Below are positions 8,758 through 18,173 of a DNA stretch of 64,000 nt, piece by piece. Made by a program: the position numbers and the translations under genes. Numbering within the stretch: position 1 is the stretch's first letter; the number at the start of each line of letters is the position of its first letter. Source of the stretch: Lachnoanaerobaculum sp. ICM7 (GTDB taxonomy: Bacteria > Bacillota > Clostridia > Lachnospirales > Lachnospiraceae); the NCBI RefSeq assembly GCF_000287675.1, contig NZ_ALJL01000005.1, forward strand, positions 1-64,000, given 5' to 3'. The notes beneath the pieces were generated by a model that searched no databases, was not told the origin of the DNA, and worked only from the letters and a program-made list of their open reading frames with translations.

Positions 8758-9780
8758 ATGGTTCATTATTTGGCATTTATTTCCGGATTTATCTTGGATT
8801 TCTTTATTAGAGATTTTCATAATTTACCGCATTTAGTTAGATTTATGGGAAACAGTATTTCCGGTCTTGAAAAACTTTTCAGAAAAATATTTAAAACAAA
8901 AACCGGGCTCTTGTTTGCCGGATTTCTTATTGTGTTTTTAAATATATTATTTTGGGGATGTATAATCTATTTTATTGATATATTTATATACAAAATAAAT
9001 TTCTATTTAGGTTTTATTATAGAATGCTTTTTATTCTTTCAGATATTTGCTAAAGCTTCATTAAGATATGAGAGTATGAAAGTATATCATTCCATAAAAT
9101 CAGGCGATATAGATGAGGCAAGAAGATCGCTTTCTATGATAGTGGGAAGAGATACAGACAGTCTTGATTTTGAACAGATAACAAAGGCTGTTATAGAGAC
9201 CGTAGCGGAAAATATGTCTGACGGAATTGTAGCGCCATGGTTTTATGCTACATTGGGAGCTTTACTTGCAATATTCTTTGATATCAGGCTCTTATGGCTT
9301 GTTTTAGTACTTCCAATTATATATAAAGTTATAAATACTATGGATTCTATGATAGGCTATAAGGATGAAAAATATTTTTATATAGGAAAAGTAGCGGCAA
9401 AACTTGATGATGTTGTTAATTTCTTACCTGCAAGATTTTCCGCTATTATTCTTCTTTTTGTTATTTTCTTTGTATCAATAGTTGAGAATAATTTTAATAT
9501 ATTAAAAAACTCCGTATATGCTTTTTATAAATACAGATATATTCACTCCAGTCCGAATGCGGGACAAACGGAGAGTGTAATTGCAGGTTTTTTAAATACA
9601 AAACTGCTCGGTGATGCATATTATTTTGGAAAGTTGGTAAAAAAAAGAAGTATCGGAGACGGAAATAATACCGTAAATGCGGATGATATTGTAAAAGTGA
9701 ATAATATTACATATTTATCTTATATAGTTTTACTGATAATAAATTTGTTAATTGGAGGCGTAGCATGCTTTATTTTATAG
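8758..9780 (+). CDS. cbiB: Adenosylcobinamide-phosphate synthase
   Basis: Integral membrane enzyme that attaches the aminopropanol (phosphate) arm to adenosylcobyric acid. Recognised by the N-terminal hydrophobic block with DFFIRDFHNLPHLVRFMG, the central ENMSDGIVAPWFYATLGA and MDSMIGYKDEKY motifs, and the C-terminal SPNAGQTESVIAGFL. It is 340 residues with several membrane segments. Its arm donor is supplied by the neighbouring CobD. The gene overlaps cbiF by 16 bases. Called CobD in the aerobic-pathway nomenclature. Confidence 0.94.
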   Translation: MVHYLAFISGFILDFFIRDFHNLPHLVRFMGNSISGLEKLFRKIFKTKTGLLFAGFLIVFLNILFWGCIIYFIDIFIYKINFYLGFIIECFLFFQIFAKASLRYESMKVYHSIKSGDIDEARRSLSMIVGRDTDSLDFEQITKAVIETVAENMSDGIVAPWFYATLGALLAIFFDIRLLWLVLVLPIIYKVINTMDSMIGYKDEKYFYIGKVAAKLDDVVNFLPARFSAIILLFVIFFVSIVENNFNILKNSVYAFYKYRYIHSSPNAGQTESVIAGFLNTKLLGDAYYFGKLVKKRSIGDGNNTVNADDIVKVNNITYLSYIVLLIINLLIGGVACFIL

Positions 9781-10526
9781 GTGCAGGAGCCGGAGATCCT
9801 GAGCTTTTGACAATTAAAGGAAAGAGAATAATCGATAATTCAGATGTGATTATTTATACCGGTTCTCTTGTAAATAAAGAATTATTTACAGATATTAAAT
9901 CTGAAGCAAAACTCATCAATTCAGCATCACTTAGTTTGGATGAGGTACTTGAGATAATATTTGATTCAAATGAAAAGGGACTTAGTATAGCCAGAGTTCA
10001 TACAGGCGACCCTGCTATGTACGGTGCTATCAGAGAGCAAATGTTAGCTCTTGATAAAAAGGGTATAGAATACGAGGTTGTGCCGGGTGTAAGCTCGGTG
10101 TTTGCAGGTGCGGCCGCTTTAAAGCGTGAATTTACCCTCCCCGGTGTTACACAGACAATGATTCTTACAAGAATGGCCGGAAGAACTCCGGTTCCTGAGG
10201 CTGAGAGTATTGAAAATCTTGCAAAGATACAGGCAAGTATGGCTATATTCTTAAGCATTGCAAGTATTGAGGAATTGGCAAATAAACTTATGAGTTCTTA
10301 TTCTAAGGATACTCCTGCGGCAGTAGTATATAAGGCCAGCTGGCCCGATCAAAAGATTATAATGTCTACTCTGGAAAATATTGCAGGAGAGGTTAAGAAT
10401 GCTGATATAAATAAAACAGCTCTTGTATATGTCGGTAGATTTTTAGCTGATGAATTTGAGCTTAGTAAACTCTATGACAAGCACTTCAGCCACGAATATA
10501 GAGAGGCCAAAGATGCACGGAGGTAG
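9765..10526 (+). CDS. cbiF: Cobalt-precorrin-4 C11-methyltransferase
   Basis: SAM-dependent tetrapyrrole methylase that methylates C11 of cobalt-precorrin-4. The N-terminus FIGAGAGDPELLTIKGK and DVIIYTGSLVNKELF, then HTGDPAMYGAIREQM and PGVSSVFAGAAALKREFTLP, are typical of CbiF/CobM and separate it from other methylases of this fold. At 253 residues it has full length. The start codon at 9765 has GGAGG eight bases upstream. It overlaps cobD by 14 bases using the start I prefer for that gene. Confidence 0.95.
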   Translation: MLYFIGAGAGDPELLTIKGKRIIDNSDVIIYTGSLVNKELFTDIKSEAKLINSASLSLDEVLEIIFDSNEKGLSIARVHTGDPAMYGAIREQMLALDKKGIEYEVVPGVSSVFAGAAALKREFTLPGVTQTMILTRMAGRTPVPEAESIENLAKIQASMAIFLSIASIEELANKLMSSYSKDTPAAVVYKASWPDQKIIMSTLENIAGEVKNADINKTALVYVGRFLADEFELSKLYDKHFSHEYREAKDARR

Positions 10527-11544
10527 ACTTTTAGAATTCTCCAAAAGCGGAAAGAAATATATAGATTTTTCTGCAAGCATAAATCCTTATGGTATAGATC
10601 CTAATTTAAAAGATATTTTAAAGAAATCTATAGATATTTTAGTACATTATCCGAATCAAGATTACAGTGAAATAAAGGCTTTGATAAGCCGTAAGCATGA
10701 TGTAAGTGAAGAGAGTATCTATCTTGGAAACGGTGCTAACAGCATTATTTTCAGGCTTTTCAGTATATTTGATAAAGAATCAAATATATGTATACCTACA
10801 CCAAGTTTTGAATCCTATAGACTTGCTGCAGAATCTGTTTCAGCAAATATAGTTTACTATGACATGAACAGATTTAAGATAACAAACGAAATATTTGATA
10901 TATTGTCAGACAATATTGATGTTTTAGTATTAACAAATCCAAATAATCCAACCGGATATCTGATAGAAGAGGAACTGTTACAAAGATTACTTGAGTATTG
11001 TAAAGCTGAAAATATATTTGTCTTACTTGATGAATGTTTTTTAGAGTTTGTATTAGACGGTGAAAAGTATTCGCAGATATCCAATCTTTCAAAATATACT
11101 AATTTGGCAATACTTAGATCTCTGACCAAATTATATGCCTTTCCGGGTCTTAGATTCGGCTATCTTTTGACTGAAAATAAAAAAATAATAGAAAACTTAA
11201 AAAAACTCACTCCTTCATGGGATATTAATACTTTAGCACTTGAGGCTGCAAAGTTTTCTTTAACACAGGATATGAGTCAGGTTGTTTTAAAAATACAAAA
11301 GGAGAAGAGTATATTATTAAAAAATCTTAAATCTGTCGGGATAGAAGTTTTTGATTCTAAAGCAAATTTTCTTCTTTGCAGATACAAAAAAAATCTGTCA
11401 AATGCTCTGTTAAATCAAGGAGTTATTGTCAGAGACTGTTCAGACTATAGGGGAATGGATAATACCTATTTTAGAGTTGCTGTAAGGACAAACTCGGACA
11501 ACATGATATTGTTTGAAAATATTAAAGAACTTATCGAGAGGTAA
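10513..11544 (+). CDS. cobD: L-threonine-O-3-phosphate decarboxylase, PLP-dependent
   Basis: Class I aminotransferase-fold enzyme that decarboxylates threonine phosphate to (R)-1-amino-2-propanol phosphate, the substrate of CbiB. Starts HGGRLLEFSKSGKKYIDFSA, then SINPYG, as is characteristic of CobD. The PLP lysine is in SLTKLYAFPGLRFGYL and the aspartate region in VLTNPNNPTGYL. It resembles histidinol-phosphate aminotransferase, but the N-terminal HGG motif and its neighbours favour CobD. I prefer the ATG at 10513 (343 residues, family length) over one at 10450 that lies deep inside cbiF. Confidence 0.91.
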   Translation: MHGGRLLEFSKSGKKYIDFSASINPYGIDPNLKDILKKSIDILVHYPNQDYSEIKALISRKHDVSEESIYLGNGANSIIFRLFSIFDKESNICIPTPSFESYRLAAESVSANIVYYDMNRFKITNEIFDILSDNIDVLVLTNPNNPTGYLIEEELLQRLLEYCKAENIFVLLDECFLEFVLDGEKYSQISNLSKYTNLAILRSLTKLYAFPGLRFGYLLTENKKIIENLKKLTPSWDINTLALEAAKFSLTQDMSQVVLKIQKEKSILLKNLKSVGIEVFDSKANFLLCRYKKNLSNALLNQGVIVRDCSDYRGMDNTYFRVAVRTNSDNMILFENIKELIER

Positions 11545-11549
11545 CATAT

Positions 11550-13055
11550 ATGACAAAAGTTATAATGGTTCAAGGCACAATGTCAAACTCCGGTAAAAGT
11601 TTTCTGGTTGCCGGACTTTGCAGAATGTTAAAAAGAAAAGGTTTTAAAGTCGCACCTTTCAAATCACAGAATATGGCTCTGAATTCTTATATAACGGAAG
11701 ACGGAATGGAAATGGGCAGAGCACAGGTAATGCAGGCGGAAGCGGCAGGTATCAAACCTTCTGTTGAAATGAATCCTATACTTTTAAAGCCTACTTCAAA
11801 TACAGGAAGTCAGGTGATTCTAAACGGCAAGGTTCATGCAAATATGGGAGCCTCTGAGTATTACAAAAACAAGAAAAAATTTATACCATATATACTTGAA
11901 GCATATAATAAACTTTGTGAATCATATGATATCATCGTTATAGAAGGGGCAGGTTCACCTGCTGAAATAAACTTAAATGAAAATGATATTGTAAATATGG
12001 GCTTAGCAAAGCTTGTGGATGCTCCTGTACTTTTGGTTGCCGATATAGACAGAGGTGGTGTATTTGCATCTGTTTACGGCACTGTTGCCTTAATGGATGA
12101 TGACGCTAAAGCAAGAATACAGGGCATAGTTATAAATAAATTCAGAGGTGATAAGAATTTACTTACACCGGGATTTGATATGCTGGCAGAGCATTTTAAA
12201 AAAATAAATATAGATATTCCGGTATTGGGTGTTATACCAATGAAGAAGATAGATATAGATGATGAAGATTCTTTATCTGAGAGACTGGAAACAAATAATG
12301 TAATATTTAATACAAAAAAAATAAATATAGCAATTATAAAGTTACCTCATATTTCAAATTTTACAGACTTCAATCCGCTTAGCAGAAGAAAAGAAATTGT
12401 AATGAAATATATCAGCACTCCAAAGGAAATGGAAGATGCGGATCTTGTTATAATCCCCGGTACAAAAAACACCTTGTACGATCTAAGATGGCTAAAAAAT
12501 ATGAGATTTACTCATACTAATCTGTCTAAAAAGAATATTATCGGAATCTGTGGAGGATTCCAAATGCTTGGAAATGAGCTTATAGATGAATACGGAGTGG
12601 AAGAAGGAGGTACTGAAGAGGGTTTAAAACTTTTAAACTTCAGCACAATCTTTGCAAAAGAGAAAACAACAAGGCAAACTGAAACAGAAATAATAAATAC
12701 ACCTGATTTTATTGATTTATGCAATTCCACTATAAATGGCTATGAAATTCATATGGGAAGTACAATAGATCCTAAAGAGAATCCTTTTACAAAGTCCGAT
12801 ATTACTGACAATGGCGGTTTTGTAAATAATAATATAATGGGTACCTATATACATGGTATATTTGAAAATGACAATTTCGTAGATGCAATTATTTCCGGTC
12901 TAATAAAGAAAACAGGCAAGAAAGTTACAATAGATACAAATATTAATGATTTTGATATCTACAAAGAGTCACAATATGAACTGCTGGCTGATTTAATTGA
13001 GGAGTCATTGGATATAAATGCAATACTTAATATACTGGATAAATCAGAAAAATAA
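11550..13055 (+). CDS. cbiP: Cobyric acid synthase
   Basis: Glutamine- and ATP-dependent enzyme that amidates the b, d, e and g carboxylates of adenosylcobyrinic a,c-diamide. N-terminal P-loop domain: GTMSNSGKSFLVAGLCRM, PFKSQNMALNSYIT, then EGAGSPAEINL and the ADIDRGGVFASVYGT motif. The C-terminal glutaminase domain has IIGICGGFQMLG (nucleophile Cys) and a GTYIHGIFE histidine. At 501 residues it is full length. It follows cobD by 5 bases with GAGAGG as ribosome site. Confidence 0.96.
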   Translation: MTKVIMVQGTMSNSGKSFLVAGLCRMLKRKGFKVAPFKSQNMALNSYITEDGMEMGRAQVMQAEAAGIKPSVEMNPILLKPTSNTGSQVILNGKVHANMGASEYYKNKKKFIPYILEAYNKLCESYDIIVIEGAGSPAEINLNENDIVNMGLAKLVDAPVLLVADIDRGGVFASVYGTVALMDDDAKARIQGIVINKFRGDKNLLTPGFDMLAEHFKKINIDIPVLGVIPMKKIDIDDEDSLSERLETNNVIFNTKKINIAIIKLPHISNFTDFNPLSRRKEIVMKYISTPKEMEDADLVIIPGTKNTLYDLRWLKNMRFTHTNLSKKNIIGICGGFQMLGNELIDEYGVEEGGTEEGLKLLNFSTIFAKEKTTRQTETEIINTPDFIDLCNSTINGYEIHMGSTIDPKENPFTKSDITDNGGFVNNNIMGTYIHGIFENDNFVDAIISGLIKKTGKKVTIDTNINDFDIYKESQYELLADLIEESLDINAILNILDKSEK

Positions 13056-13073
13056 ATATAGAAAAGGAGTTTT

Positions 13074-13730
13074 ATGTTAGAAGTAAGACCTGAAGATATA
13101 GAAAAGAAAAGTTTTGAAATATTGACATCACAGATGGATGAAAACCGACTGAAGTTTTACTCAGAAGATGAGCTTTTGGTAGTAAAAAGGACAATACATA
13201 CAACAGCGGATTTTGATTATCAAAATAATGTCATTTTCCAAAACAATGCATTGCAAACAATTAAAGATTGTATACAATCCGGTGCAATGATATTTACAGA
13301 TACAAATATGGCACTTAGCGGTATCAATAAGCGTATTTTGACCGGTAAATTCGGTATTGAGCCTTTATGCTTAATCGCAGATGAAAAGACCATAGAATAC
13401 GCAAAGAAAAATAAAACAACAAGGGCAAATGCAGCAATAGATCTTGCATACCAAATGCATGAAGAAAAGGAAGCTTTACTTGGTAAGAAAATTCCGATAG
13501 TTTTTGCTGTAGGAAATGCACCGACAGCCCTTATAAGGATCAATGAACTGTTGGATAAATATAAGCCTGATTTTATAATTGCGGCACCTGTAGGCTTTGT
13601 AAATGTAATAGAAGCAAAAGAACTTGTAAAACAAAGTAATATACCTGCAATAATATGTGACGGAAACAAAGGTGGAAGTAATGTATGCGCCGCAATAATA
13701 AATGCTGTGTTATTGCAGTTGGCAAAATAG
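13074..13730 (+). CDS. cbiC: Cobalt-precorrin-8 methylmutase
   Basis: Moves the methyl group from C11 to C12 to give cobyrinic acid (hydrogenobyrinic acid in the aerobic pathway). The catalytic histidine is in VVKRTIHTTADFDY, and the C-terminal signature ICDGNKGGSNVCAAIINAVL is diagnostic. At 218 residues it has normal length. AAAAGGAG lies just upstream of the ATG. It is the last gene of the cobalamin unit and is followed by a terminator. Confidence 0.96.
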   Translation: MLEVRPEDIEKKSFEILTSQMDENRLKFYSEDELLVVKRTIHTTADFDYQNNVIFQNNALQTIKDCIQSGAMIFTDTNMALSGINKRILTGKFGIEPLCLIADEKTIEYAKKNKTTRANAAIDLAYQMHEEKEALLGKKIPIVFAVGNAPTALIRINELLDKYKPDFIIAAPVGFVNVIEAKELVKQSNIPAIICDGNKGGSNVCAAIINAVLLQLAK

Positions 13731-13789
13731 TAAGTACAAATATATAGATATATGATCATATATAGTTACAGGATATAAATCATTAAAGT

Positions 13790-13828
13790 AATATAGAGAG
13801 TTATATGTATTTAACTCTCTATATTTTA
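13790..13828. terminator. Bidirectional terminator between cbiC and the convergent membrane ORF
   Basis: Perfect 14-base arms, AATATAGAGAGTTA at 13790-13803 and its complement at 13812-13825, with an 8-base loop. T-rich flanks occur on both sides, so it can end the cbi unit on the plus strand and the small membrane gene on the minus strand. Confidence 0.8.
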
Positions 13829-13833
13829 CCATA

Positions 13834-13871
13834 ATAACTATTCGTTAAACTTGAGTTTTGCGAATAGTTAT
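13834..13871. repeat. Second inverted repeat downstream of cbiC
   Basis: ATAACTATTCG at 13834-13844 and its exact complement at 13861-13871, with AAAC/GTTT pairing inside the loop. Neither side has a strong T tract, so it is not a typical terminator. It could be a palindromic repeat or an RNA-stabilising hairpin. Confidence 0.6.
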
Positions 13872-13940
13872 ATCTATATAAATAAAGCTTAAAAACAATA
13901 AATACTGCTCTTTTAGCTATGAATACTCTTATATATACTC

Positions 13941-14279
13941 TTATATACTATAATTGTTATAGTACATAATATAATTTATAGTTTTATATACAAATAACAT
14001 AAGTAAAACAATATACAATAGATAAAATACTTTATATATTCCCGATTTACGTTGTCTTAAAAAATATATTAGAGCCAATACAAATGTCTCAATTATAACA
14101 ATACAAATTAAATAAAAAGTCTCAAAGTATTCTCCATCGTTCATTATATTATATTGATCACGAATATATCCGGACCAATAAAATACTATACAAATTATAA
14201 TAAACATAAACAAATTTAGTATACTACAGAAAAATATACTATCCTTTTTAAAGATTCTTTTCACCTGAAAAACTGTCAT
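13941..14279 (-). CDS. Small membrane protein of unknown function
   Basis: 112 residues with three predicted transmembrane helices (FFCSILNLFMFIIICIVFYW, FYLICIVIIETFVLALIYFL, VFYLLYIVLLMLFVYKTI) and a basic N-terminus. A good ribosome site (GAAGGAG) stands 8 bases upstream of the ATG, supporting it as a real gene. It lies alone, between the terminator of the rex operon and the convergent end of the cobalamin unit. I recognise no family. Confidence 0.65.
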   Translation of the reverse strand: MTVFQVKRIFKKDSIFFCSILNLFMFIIICIVFYWSGYIRDQYNIMNDGEYFETFYLICIVIIETFVLALIYFLRQRKSGIYKVFYLLYIVLLMLFVYKTINYIMYYNNYSI

Positions 14280-14297
14280 TCTTATTCTCCTTCAAAC

Positions 14298-14345
14298 AAA
14301 AAATAGTATTTAAACAATTAGTACTCACTAACCGTTTAAATACTA
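14298..14345 (-). terminator. Terminator of the rex operon
   Basis: Read on the minus strand: 12-base perfect arms TAGTATTTAAAC and GTTTAAATACTA separated by 18 bases, followed by TTTTTT. It lies about 120 bases past the DUF4250 stop and just before the ribosome site of the small membrane gene. Confidence 0.7.
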
Positions 14346-14467
14346 CTTTATAATTATAATATAAGCAATATAAAATATTCACAAATAGAATTATTTATAT
14401 TGCATAACAATATAAGAAAAAAATTAAATGGAAATAAATTAAAAACTATCTATCCCCGGTAACCCAC

Positions 14468-14644
14468 TCATACGAATTTGTTTTTGAATTCATCATAGTG
14501 ATAATCAATCATCTCAAGCTTTTTCTTTATCTCATCCTCATTTAGATTATTTTCTTTACAAAAATCATCCAATGATGAATTATAATCTCTAAGCTTGGTA
14601 TTTATAAGTGATAATAACATCACCGGATCCTTTGGTAATGTCAT
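14468..14644 (-). CDS. DUF4250 family small protein
   Basis: 58-residue protein matching the DUF4250 pattern: MTLPKDPVMLLSLINTKLRD followed by a helical stretch and DYHYDEFKNKFV at the end. The function is not known to me; the family is found in clostridia and some other anaerobes. I chose the ATG at 14644, where homologues start and where GGGATGAG precedes; earlier in-frame ATGs reach into yebC. It abuts or overlaps the yebC stop, so it is probably translated with yebC as the last gene of the rex operon. Confidence 0.8.
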   Translation of the reverse strand: MTLPKDPVMLLSLINTKLRDYNSSLDDFCKENNLNEDEIKKKLEMIDYHYDEFKNKFV

Positions 14645-14645
14645 A

Positions 14646-15374
14646 TTACTCATCCCAGCTATGATATACATTTTGTACATCATCTTCTGCATCCAGAAGA
14701 TCTAAGATACGGTTCATCTTCTTGATATCTTCTTCATCTGAAAGTGTAACCCAGTTTTGAGGAATCATTGTAACTTCAGCATTTGCCATCGGTACACCAA
14801 GCTTTTCAAGTCCTTCTCTTACCGCTGAGAAATTCTCAGGATCTGTAAGTATCTCGTAGCTGTCCTCTTCATCATTAAAATCCTCTGCACCAAGGTCAAG
14901 TGCGGCCATCATAAGCTCATCAGCATCCATATCGCACTCTTCTTTATCTATAAGAATTTGTCCTCTTTTATCGAACATGAATGATACACAGCCAGGTGTT
15001 CCTATATTTCCACCACCTTTTGTAAAAGCGGCTCTCACATTTGCTGCAGTTCTGTTTTTATTATCTGTCAATGTCTCAACAATAATTGCAACACCGTTAG
15101 GACCATATCCCTCATAAGTGTTTTGCTCATAGTTTACAGAGTTTACATCACCGGCAGCTTTTTTAATACCTCTTTCAATTGTATCATTTGGTACATTGTT
15201 TGCCTTTGCCTTTGCAATAACATCTCTAAGTCTTGAGTTATTGTTCGGGTCAGGTCCGCCCTCTTTTACTGCCACTGCTATCTCTCTTCCGATTACAGTA
15301 AATATTTTACCCTTCGCCGCATCGTTTTTCTCTTTTTTATGTTTAATATTTGCAAATTTTGAATGTCCTGACAT
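14646..15374 (-). CDS. yebC: YebC/PmpR-family protein (TACO1-like)
   Basis: 242-residue member of the YebC family, described as a DNA-binding regulator in some bacteria and, for related members, as a factor helping ribosomes through difficult stretches. The start [20 protein letters not shown], the [20 protein letters not shown] segment and the Gly-rich [14 protein letters not shown] and [10 protein letters not shown] motifs are family hallmarks. It is full length, with AGGAG before the ATG. It lies downstream of the MATE gene by 46 bases in the same direction. Confidence 0.95.
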   Translation of the reverse strand: MSGHSKFANIKHKKEKNDAAKGKIFTVIGREIAVAVKEGGPDPNNNSRLRDVIAKAKANNVPNDTIERGIKKAAGDVNSVNYEQNTYEGYGPNGVAIIVETLTDNKNRTAANVRAAFTKGGGNIGTPGCVSFMFDKRGQILIDKEECDMDADELMMAALDLGAEDFNDEEDSYEILTDPENFSAVREGLEKLGVPMANAEVTMIPQNWVTLSDEEDIKKMNRILDLLDAEDDVQNVYHSWDE

Positions 15375-15420
15375 AATATCTCCTTTATTTACTAATCCAA
15401 AAATTAATTTTATACTGAAA

Positions 15421-16821
15421 TCAGCTTGCTGTCAATTCTATGGCAAGGTTTTTAAGCCATTTCCCCTGTTTGTATCTGATGTATCCTACCAATGCTTTAT
15501 AAACTTCCGATGAAAGTACCATTGCATAAACTGTATAAATCGGAAATTTAAAATATAATCCTCCAAGAAATGCCATGGGTACACCTATAAGCCACACTGC
15601 AGATAAATCTAAAAACAGACAAGCCAATGTATCTCCTCCGCTTCTAAGTATTCCTACAATATTAACCGTTGCAATCGCCTTAAAAGGAAAGAAAAAAGCA
15701 AACACCATAAGGCATAACTTTACATTCTCTATTACATTATAGGAAACTTTATATAGTGATACGAATGGTATTCTAAATATCATAATAAGTATAGATGCAA
15801 AAACTCCTACTAAAAAAGTTAAAACATAAGAATATGAACCATATAGTTTAGCTTTTTTAAGATTATTTGCTCCCATCTCATTTCCAAGTATAATTACTGT
15901 TGCTATAGCAATTCCCTGAAAGGACACCACCAGTAAATCCTGTAATGCGGTTGAAATGGTTATCGAGGCTATAGCGGCATCTCCCATTCTTCCGTATGCG
16001 ACAGAAAAAAGTGTGGTTCCTACTCCCCAAAAAAATTCGTTGATTATTACAGGCAATGCTGTTTTTCCAAACTGCGATATCAACTCTTTTGAAAACGGAT
16101 TTAACTTTGCTATAGAACATATGATAGGTGATTTCTTTATTGATACAAGTATAATTGTCAATAAAAATTCAAATATTCTTGCCGCTACTGTCGCAACAGC
16201 CGCACCTACAACTCCAAGTACAGGCATGCCGAATTTACCGAATATCAAAATATAATTCAATATAATATTAACTATAATTGCAAAAATACTTGATATAACC
16301 GGTACCTTTACTTCCCCGATTGCACGCATTGTGGATACATATATATCTGTGGCGGCTGTAAACGGATATGAAATACATACAACACCCAGATAAGCAGCTC
16401 CTATTGTAATTGCATTATCTGATTCTGTAAATATCATCATTAATTTATCCGGCATAATAAATGCCGCAGATGAAAAAATAATACTACCGGTAATTGATAA
16501 TAACAGTCCTATTCCAAGTACTTTTCTTATGTTTTTTATATCATTGTTCCCCCAGTATTGAGATGCCAATACTCCTGTCCCACTTTCTATTCCGAATATC
16601 AACAATATAAAAACAAAGAAATATTTATTTGCCAACCCCACACCTGCAATGGCGGTCTCCCCCAACTTTCCTATCATTACAGTGTCTACAAAATTAACTA
16701 TCATTTTTAATAATGTTTGAAATGAGACCGGAAGTGCTATATATAATACTCTTCTGATGTACTCCCTGTCCTCAAACATCTTTAAAGGTAAAAACAATTT
16801 ATTCTTCGCTAAGCTCTTCAT
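15421..16821 (-). CDS. MATE-family multidrug/Na+ antiporter
   Basis: 466-residue polytopic membrane protein of the MATE family, an ion-coupled exporter of organic cations and drugs. The N-terminal [20 protein letters not shown] and the repeated [20 protein letters not shown] of the second half show the two pseudo-symmetric MATE repeats, about 12 helices in all. The start is uncertain: ATG at 16821 overlaps the upstream gene by 23 bases; the in-frame ATG at 16779 gives a more usual N-terminus, but neither has a good ribosome site. The substrate is unknown. Confidence 0.93.
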   Translation of the reverse strand: MKSLAKNKLFLPLKMFEDREYIRRVLYIALPVSFQTLLKMIVNFVDTVMIGKLGETAIAGVGLANKYFFVFILLIFGIESGTGVLASQYWGNNDIKNIRKVLGIGLLLSITGSIIFSSAAFIMPDKLMMIFTESDNAITIGAAYLGVVCISYPFTAATDIYVSTMRAIGEVKVPVISSIFAIIVNIILNYILIFGKFGMPVLGVVGAAVATVAARIFEFLLTIILVSIKKSPIICSIAKLNPFSKELISQFGKTALPVIINEFFWGVGTTLFSVAYGRMGDAAIASITISTALQDLLVVSFQGIAIATVIILGNEMGANNLKKAKLYGSYSYVLTFLVGVFASILIMIFRIPFVSLYKVSYNVIENVKLCLMVFAFFFPFKAIATVNIVGILRSGGDTLACLFLDLSAVWLIGVPMAFLGGLYFKFPIYTVYAMVLSSEVYKALVGYIRYKQGKWLKNLAIELTAS

Positions 16822-18133
16822 CCCCTTGTGATTTTGTTACTTTAATGGTATTGATCATTCTGTTTGATACATGTAATGCCTTAAACTCATAGCCGTACAT
16901 TATAATATCGAATTTCTCATTATCCTCCGGTATCCTGTCAAGTCTGGATATCATAAGACCATTTATAGTATCAAAATTCTCCAACTCCTCTTCATCAAAT
17001 TTTATATTTAAAATATCTTCTATATCAGACAGTGGAGTCATTCCCTTTATTATAAATGAACCGTCAGGAAGCTCTTTTATAAGCTCCTCATCTTCATCGT
17101 ATTCATCCATTATATTTCCTACAATCTCTTCAAGTATATCTTCCATAGTAACTATACCTGAGGTCTGTCCATATTCATCCACTACAATTACCATATGATT
17201 TTTCTGAGATTGCATATCCTTGAACAAAGTAACAAGGTTTTTATTTTCCGGAACAAATGTAATCGGTCTCAAAATATTCGGTATATCCTTAATTGAAGTA
17301 TTCCGATAATCTGACGTATTTTCACATATAAGTGCATCCTTCATATTTAAAATACCCATTATGCTGTCTATATTATCATCATATACCGGATATCTGGAAT
17401 TGATACCTGAAGTAAGCATAAAATCAATTACAGTCTGTAAGCTGTCTTCACCGTTTATAAATACAATATTTTTTCTGTGAGTCATAACATCTCTTGCCTG
17501 CTTATCATTAAGCTCGAAAATATTTGTAATCATTTCAGCTTCGGAACCTTCAAAGATACCCTGCTCATGGCCTTCATTTACCATGCTCATAATATCTTCT
17601 TCACTTACAGTTTCTGACTGTGCCTTTATATCAAGTCCGAACACTTTTAAAATAACATATGAAATACTGTCAACAATATAAATAACCGGCGAAAAAAGTA
17701 AAATCAAAACATTTGAAATGTTCATAAATGTATAAGCACTTTTTTTAGGTGATTTTCTTGCAAGCTTGTTAGGTATTGATATCCCGAACACAACAAAGAA
17801 TATACAAAACAATAACAATACAATAAATGTAGAAAAAACTGTTGATGCCGACAAGGGTAAAATATTTGATAATATTGATTTAATACCGGATGAAAACGAT
17901 CTGACAAAAATCCATCCGAAAAATATTCCGGAAAGAACATTAATTATATACATACAGTAAAGTACTTTACCGATATTTTCTATATGAAACTTCAGTCTTT
18001 CCCCGTTTTTATCCTCATCAATATCCGAACTGTTCAGCTCATTTATAGCTGAATTAAACGAATGAATCGAAAAATTAATAAATAATACAATTACACAAAT
18101 TATAATTAATAATGCCGAATGAGCATCGTCCAT
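16799..18133 (-). CDS. CNNM/CorC-HlyC family transporter with CBS pair
   Basis: 444 residues in the usual order: a DUF21/CNNM membrane domain (about residues 1-170, four hydrophobic segments), a CBS pair (about 195-320, DVMTHRKNIVFINGEDSLQT, YPVYDDNIDSIMGILNMKD, VVDEYGQTSGIVTMEDILEE) and a C-terminal CorC_HlyC domain (about 340-430). Members are linked to Mg2+ or Co2+ efflux and earlier to hemolysin activity. GGAG precedes the ATG. It is followed immediately by the MATE gene. Confidence 0.93.
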   Translation of the reverse strand: MDDAHSALLIIICVIVLFINFSIHSFNSAINELNSSDIDEDKNGERLKFHIENIGKVLYCMYIINVLSGIFFGWIFVRSFSSGIKSILSNILPLSASTVFSTFIVLLLFCIFFVVFGISIPNKLARKSPKKSAYTFMNISNVLILLFSPVIYIVDSISYVILKVFGLDIKAQSETVSEEDIMSMVNEGHEQGIFEGSEAEMITNIFELNDKQARDVMTHRKNIVFINGEDSLQTVIDFMLTSGINSRYPVYDDNIDSIMGILNMKDALICENTSDYRNTSIKDIPNILRPITFVPENKNLVTLFKDMQSQKNHMVIVVDEYGQTSGIVTMEDILEEIVGNIMDEYDEDEELIKELPDGSFIIKGMTPLSDIEDILNIKFDEEELENFDTINGLMISRLDRIPEDNEKFDIIMYGYEFKALHVSNRMINTIKVTKSQGDEELSEE

Positions 18134-18173
18134 GAAAAACTCCTACTTATCTTATATCTAAAACTTTTAAAAA

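Noticed and set aside
10513-11544. Histidinol-phosphate aminotransferase
   Set aside because: Same fold, but the N-terminal HGG motif and its position between cbiF and cbiP favour threonine-phosphate decarboxylase.
13220-13759. Minus-strand ORF over cbiC
   Set aside because: Antisense shadow of cbiC, which is complete and well supported.
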